Assembly (NCBI RefSeq): GCF_029227915.1
Contig: NC_079884.1
Coordinates: forward strand, 30,382,001 to 30,446,000
Direction of reading: 5' to 3'
Length of the DNA stretch: 64,000 bases
From: Hydractinia symbiolongicarpus
Lineage: Eukaryota; Cnidaria; Hydrozoa; Anthoathecata; Hydractiniidae
The translations under genes were made by a program, and so were the position numbers. The stretch's first letter is position 1, and each line of letters begins with the position of its first letter. The notes beneath the pieces are model-generated. The model was not told where the DNA came from, did no database searches, and was given only the letters and a program-made list of their open reading frames with translations. This document shows positions 61,601 through 64,000 of this stretch, piece after piece.

Positions 61601-64000
61601 AAAAATAATTTAAAAAATCGTTCTGGAAATGAGTTTACTCACAGGGTACTTTCTTTGTATACATTCGACTATACGGGCCAAGCCCGGGATTTACGGGAAA
61701 TCGCGTGTTTTCGTTTGCCGGCGATTAAACCTCTTTCATTAAGCGTCTCATCAAAAATGAAAACATTTTTGAAAACTACAAGTCTCATGCGTTTTAGTGG
61801 TGAAAAAATAATTTAAAAAATCTTTCGGGAAATGAGTTTACTCCCTGGGTACTTTCTTTGTATACTTTTGACTATACGCACCGAGTCCGGGGTTTACGGG
61901 AAATCGCGGGTTTTCGTTTGCCAGCGATTAAACTTCTTTTATTCAGCGTCCCATCAAAAATGAAAACATTTTTAAAAACTACAAGTCTTATGTGTTTTAG
62001 TGGTGAAAAAATAATTTAAAAAATCGTTCGGGAAATCAGTTTACTCCCTGGGTACTTTCTTTGTATACATTTGACTATACGGGCCGAGTCCGGGATTTAC
62101 GGGAAATCTCGGGTTTTCGTTTGCGAGCGATTAAACTTCTTTTATTTAGCGTCCCATCAAAAATAAAAACATTTTTTAAAACTACAAGTCTCATGCGTTT
62201 TAGTGGTGAAAAAATAATTTAAAAAATCGTTCGGGAAATGAGTTTACTCCCTGGGTACTTTTTTTGTATACTTTTGACTATACGGGCCGAGTCCGGGATT
62301 TAAGGGAAATCGCGGGTTTTCGATTGCCAGCGATTAAACTTCTTTTATTCAGCGTCCCTTCAAAAATGAAAACATTTTTGAAAACTACAAACCTCATGCG
62401 TTTTAGTGGTGAAAAATAAATTTAAAAAATCGTTCGAGAAATGAGTTTACTCCCTGGGTACTTTTTTTGTATACTTTTGACTATACGGGCCAAGCCCGGG
62501 ATTTACGGGAAATCGCGGGTTTTCGTTTGCCGGCGATTAAACCTCTTTCATTAGGCGTCTCATCAAAAATGAAAACATTTTTGAAAACTACAAATCTCAT
62601 GCGTTTTAGTGGTGAAAAAATAATTTAAAAAATCCTTCGGGAAATGAGTTACTCCCTGGGTACTTTCTTTGTATACATTCGACTATACGGGCCCAGCCCG
62701 GGATTTACGGGAAATCGCGGGTTTTCGTTTGCCGGCGATTAAACCACTTTCATTAGCGTCTCATCAAATATGAAAATACTTTTGAAAACTACAAGTCTCA
62801 TGCGTTTTAGTGGTGAAAAAATAATTTAAAAAATCGTTCGGAAAATGGGTTTACTCCCTGGGTACTTTCCTTGTATACTTTTGACTGTACGCACCGAGTC
62901 CGGGATTTACGGGAAATCGCAGGTTTTTGTTTGCCAGCGATTAAACTTCTTTTATTCAGCGTCCCATCAAAAATTAAAACAATTTTGAAAACTACAAGTC
63001 TTATGCGTTTTAGTGGTGAAAATATAATTTAAAAAATCGTTCTGGAAATGAGTTTACTCACAGGGTACTCTCTTTGTATACATTCGACTATACGGGACAA
63101 GCCCGGGATTTACGGGAAATCGCGGTTTTCGTTTGCCGGCGATTAAACCTCTTTCATTATGCGTCTCATTAAAAGTGAAAACATTTTTGAAAACTACAAG
63201 TCTCATGCGTTTTAGTGGTGAAAAAATAATTTAAAAAATCGTTCGGGAAATCAGTTTACTCCCTGGGTACTTTCTTTGTATACATTTGACTATACGGGCC
63301 GAGTCCAGGATTTACGGGAAATCGCGGGTTTTCGTTTGCGAGCGATTAAACTTCTTTTATTTAGCGTCCCATCAAAAATAAAAACATTTTTGAAAACTAC
63401 AAGTCTCATGCGTTTTAGTGGTAAAAAAATAATTTAAAAAATCGTTCTGGAAATGAGTTTACTCACAGGGTACTTTCTTTGTATACATTCGACTATACGG
63501 GCCAAGCCCGGGATTTACGGGAAATCGCGTGTTTTCGTTTGCCGGCGATTAAACCTCTTTCATTAAGCGTCTCATCAAAAATGAAAACATTTTTGAAAAC
63601 TACAAGTCTCATGCGTTTTAGTGGTGAATAAATAATTTAAAAAATCGTTCGGGAAATGAGTTTACTCCCTGGGTACTTTCTTTGTATACTTTTGACTATA
63701 CGCACCGAGTCCGGGATTTACGGGAAATCGCGGGTTTTCGTTTGCCAGCGATTAAACTTCTTTTATTCAGCGTCCCATCAAAAATGAAAACATTTTTAAA
63801 AACTACAAGTCTCATGCGTTTTAGTGGTGAAAAAATAATTTAAAAAATCGTTCGGGAAATGAGTTTACTCCCTGGGTCTTTTCTTTGTATACTTTTGACT
63901 ATACGGGCCGAGTCCGGGATTTACGGGAAATCGCGGGTTTTCGTTTGCGGGCGAATAAACTTCTTTCATTCAGCGTCTCATCAAAGATGAAAACATTTTT
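58628..64000 (+). repeat. Right-edge block, related to zone 1
   Basis: CCCAGCCC monomers occur at 58628, 60655 and 62682, each 2,027 bp apart. The six-monomer word GAGTCC (AACAACAAG), CGTG type, GCACC, CGTG type, GCACC, GAGTCC lies at 58830 and again at 61060, offset 2,230 bp, and in part at 63289. The same GAGTCC/AACAACAAG, CGTG, GCACC order is found at 2030-2638 and 10741-11348 at the other end of the window. The last monomer starts at 63898 and is cut by the window edge. Confidence 0.75.

Larger units (their letters stand above)
1..64000 (+). repeat. 203-bp satellite array, 315 full monomers plus one partial
   Basis: The motif ACTATAC recurs about every 203 bp across the window (for example at 1, 204, 407, 610, 813, 15812, 30011, 50514 and 63898). 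The intervals sum to 315 complete units, with the last copy cut after 103 bp by the window edge. All copies lie in the same orientation, and I saw no inverted monomer, spacer, transposon or unique sequence. Adjacent monomers differ by substitutions and by 1-2 bp deletions. The stretch holds no supportable gene: 203 is not divisible by 3, so every reading frame shifts at each monomer, and the short open frames stop at the shared A/T-rich segment. The array continues beyond both ends. Centromeric, pericentromeric or subtelomeric heterochromatin is the likely setting, inferred from structure only. Confidence 0.98.

Noticed and set aside
1-64000. CRISPR array
   Set aside because: The whole 203-bp unit repeats; there are no short identical repeats separated by unique spacers of constant length.
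1-64000. Ribosomal DNA spacer or other RNA-gene array
   Set aside because: No rRNA, 5S or tRNA sequence was recognised between repeats, and the spacing is uniform throughout.

Overview
The whole 64 kb window is one uninterrupted tandem satellite array. A 203-bp monomer (about 37% G+C by hand count of the first copy) runs head to tail, always in the same orientation, from base 1 to base 64000. That is 315 complete monomers plus a 103-bp partial copy at the right edge. I found no protein gene, RNA gene, transposon, CRISPR array or unique flanking DNA. The open reading frames of 60-102 codons are by-products of the repeat: 203 is not a multiple of 3, they recur once per monomer variant, and they end at the same A/T-rich TAA-containing segment. 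An array of this size and structure points to eukaryotic heterochromatin (centromeric, pericentromeric or subtelomeric). The species cannot be named from the sequence and I do not recognise the monomer family.

Monomer layout, taking ACTATAC as position 1: 7-19, a GC-rich variable dyad; 32-59, a second inverted repeat in a CpG-rich segment; 60-85, a variable segment that splits monomers into two main classes (CTCTTTCATTA-type and TTCTTTTATT-type); 86-103, an A/T hairpin; about 104-150, a length-invariant block; 155-190, a variable tail; 193-198, a near-invariant GTATAC.

Layout of the array. Zone 1 (1-13781) holds an 8-monomer block present twice, a 3,037-bp tandem duplication that contains nested 1,417-bp 7-mers, and a 1,418-bp 7-mer tandem. 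Zone 2 (13782-31431) holds a 6,694-bp super-unit (15766-22459) followed by a modified second copy, and inside the latter a 1,216-bp 6-mer higher-order repeat. Zone 3 (31432-50513) is a core with its own diagnostic variants and several higher-order repeats (1,421; 2,436; 1,218; 406; 1,421 bp). Zone 4 (50514-54162) is transitional, with an approximately 811-bp 4-mer pattern. Zone 5 (54163-64000) returns to variants and monomer orders of zones 1 and 2.

The most interesting signals are large-scale. (i) The array is layered: several diagnostic variants occur on both sides but are missing from the centre, and others are confined to the centre. (ii) From 30011 to 50514 there are 101 consecutive monomers with no net length change, while both flanks carry many inherited 1-2 bp deletions. 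(iii) The same ordered five-monomer word reappears tens of kilobases apart. (iv) CpG is over-represented in the monomer. Together these suggest a satellite that evolves by in-register amplification, with a younger central layer pushing older variants outward. That resembles the layered expansion described for primate alpha satellite, but here it is an inference from diagnostic sites read by eye, not from a computed phylogeny.
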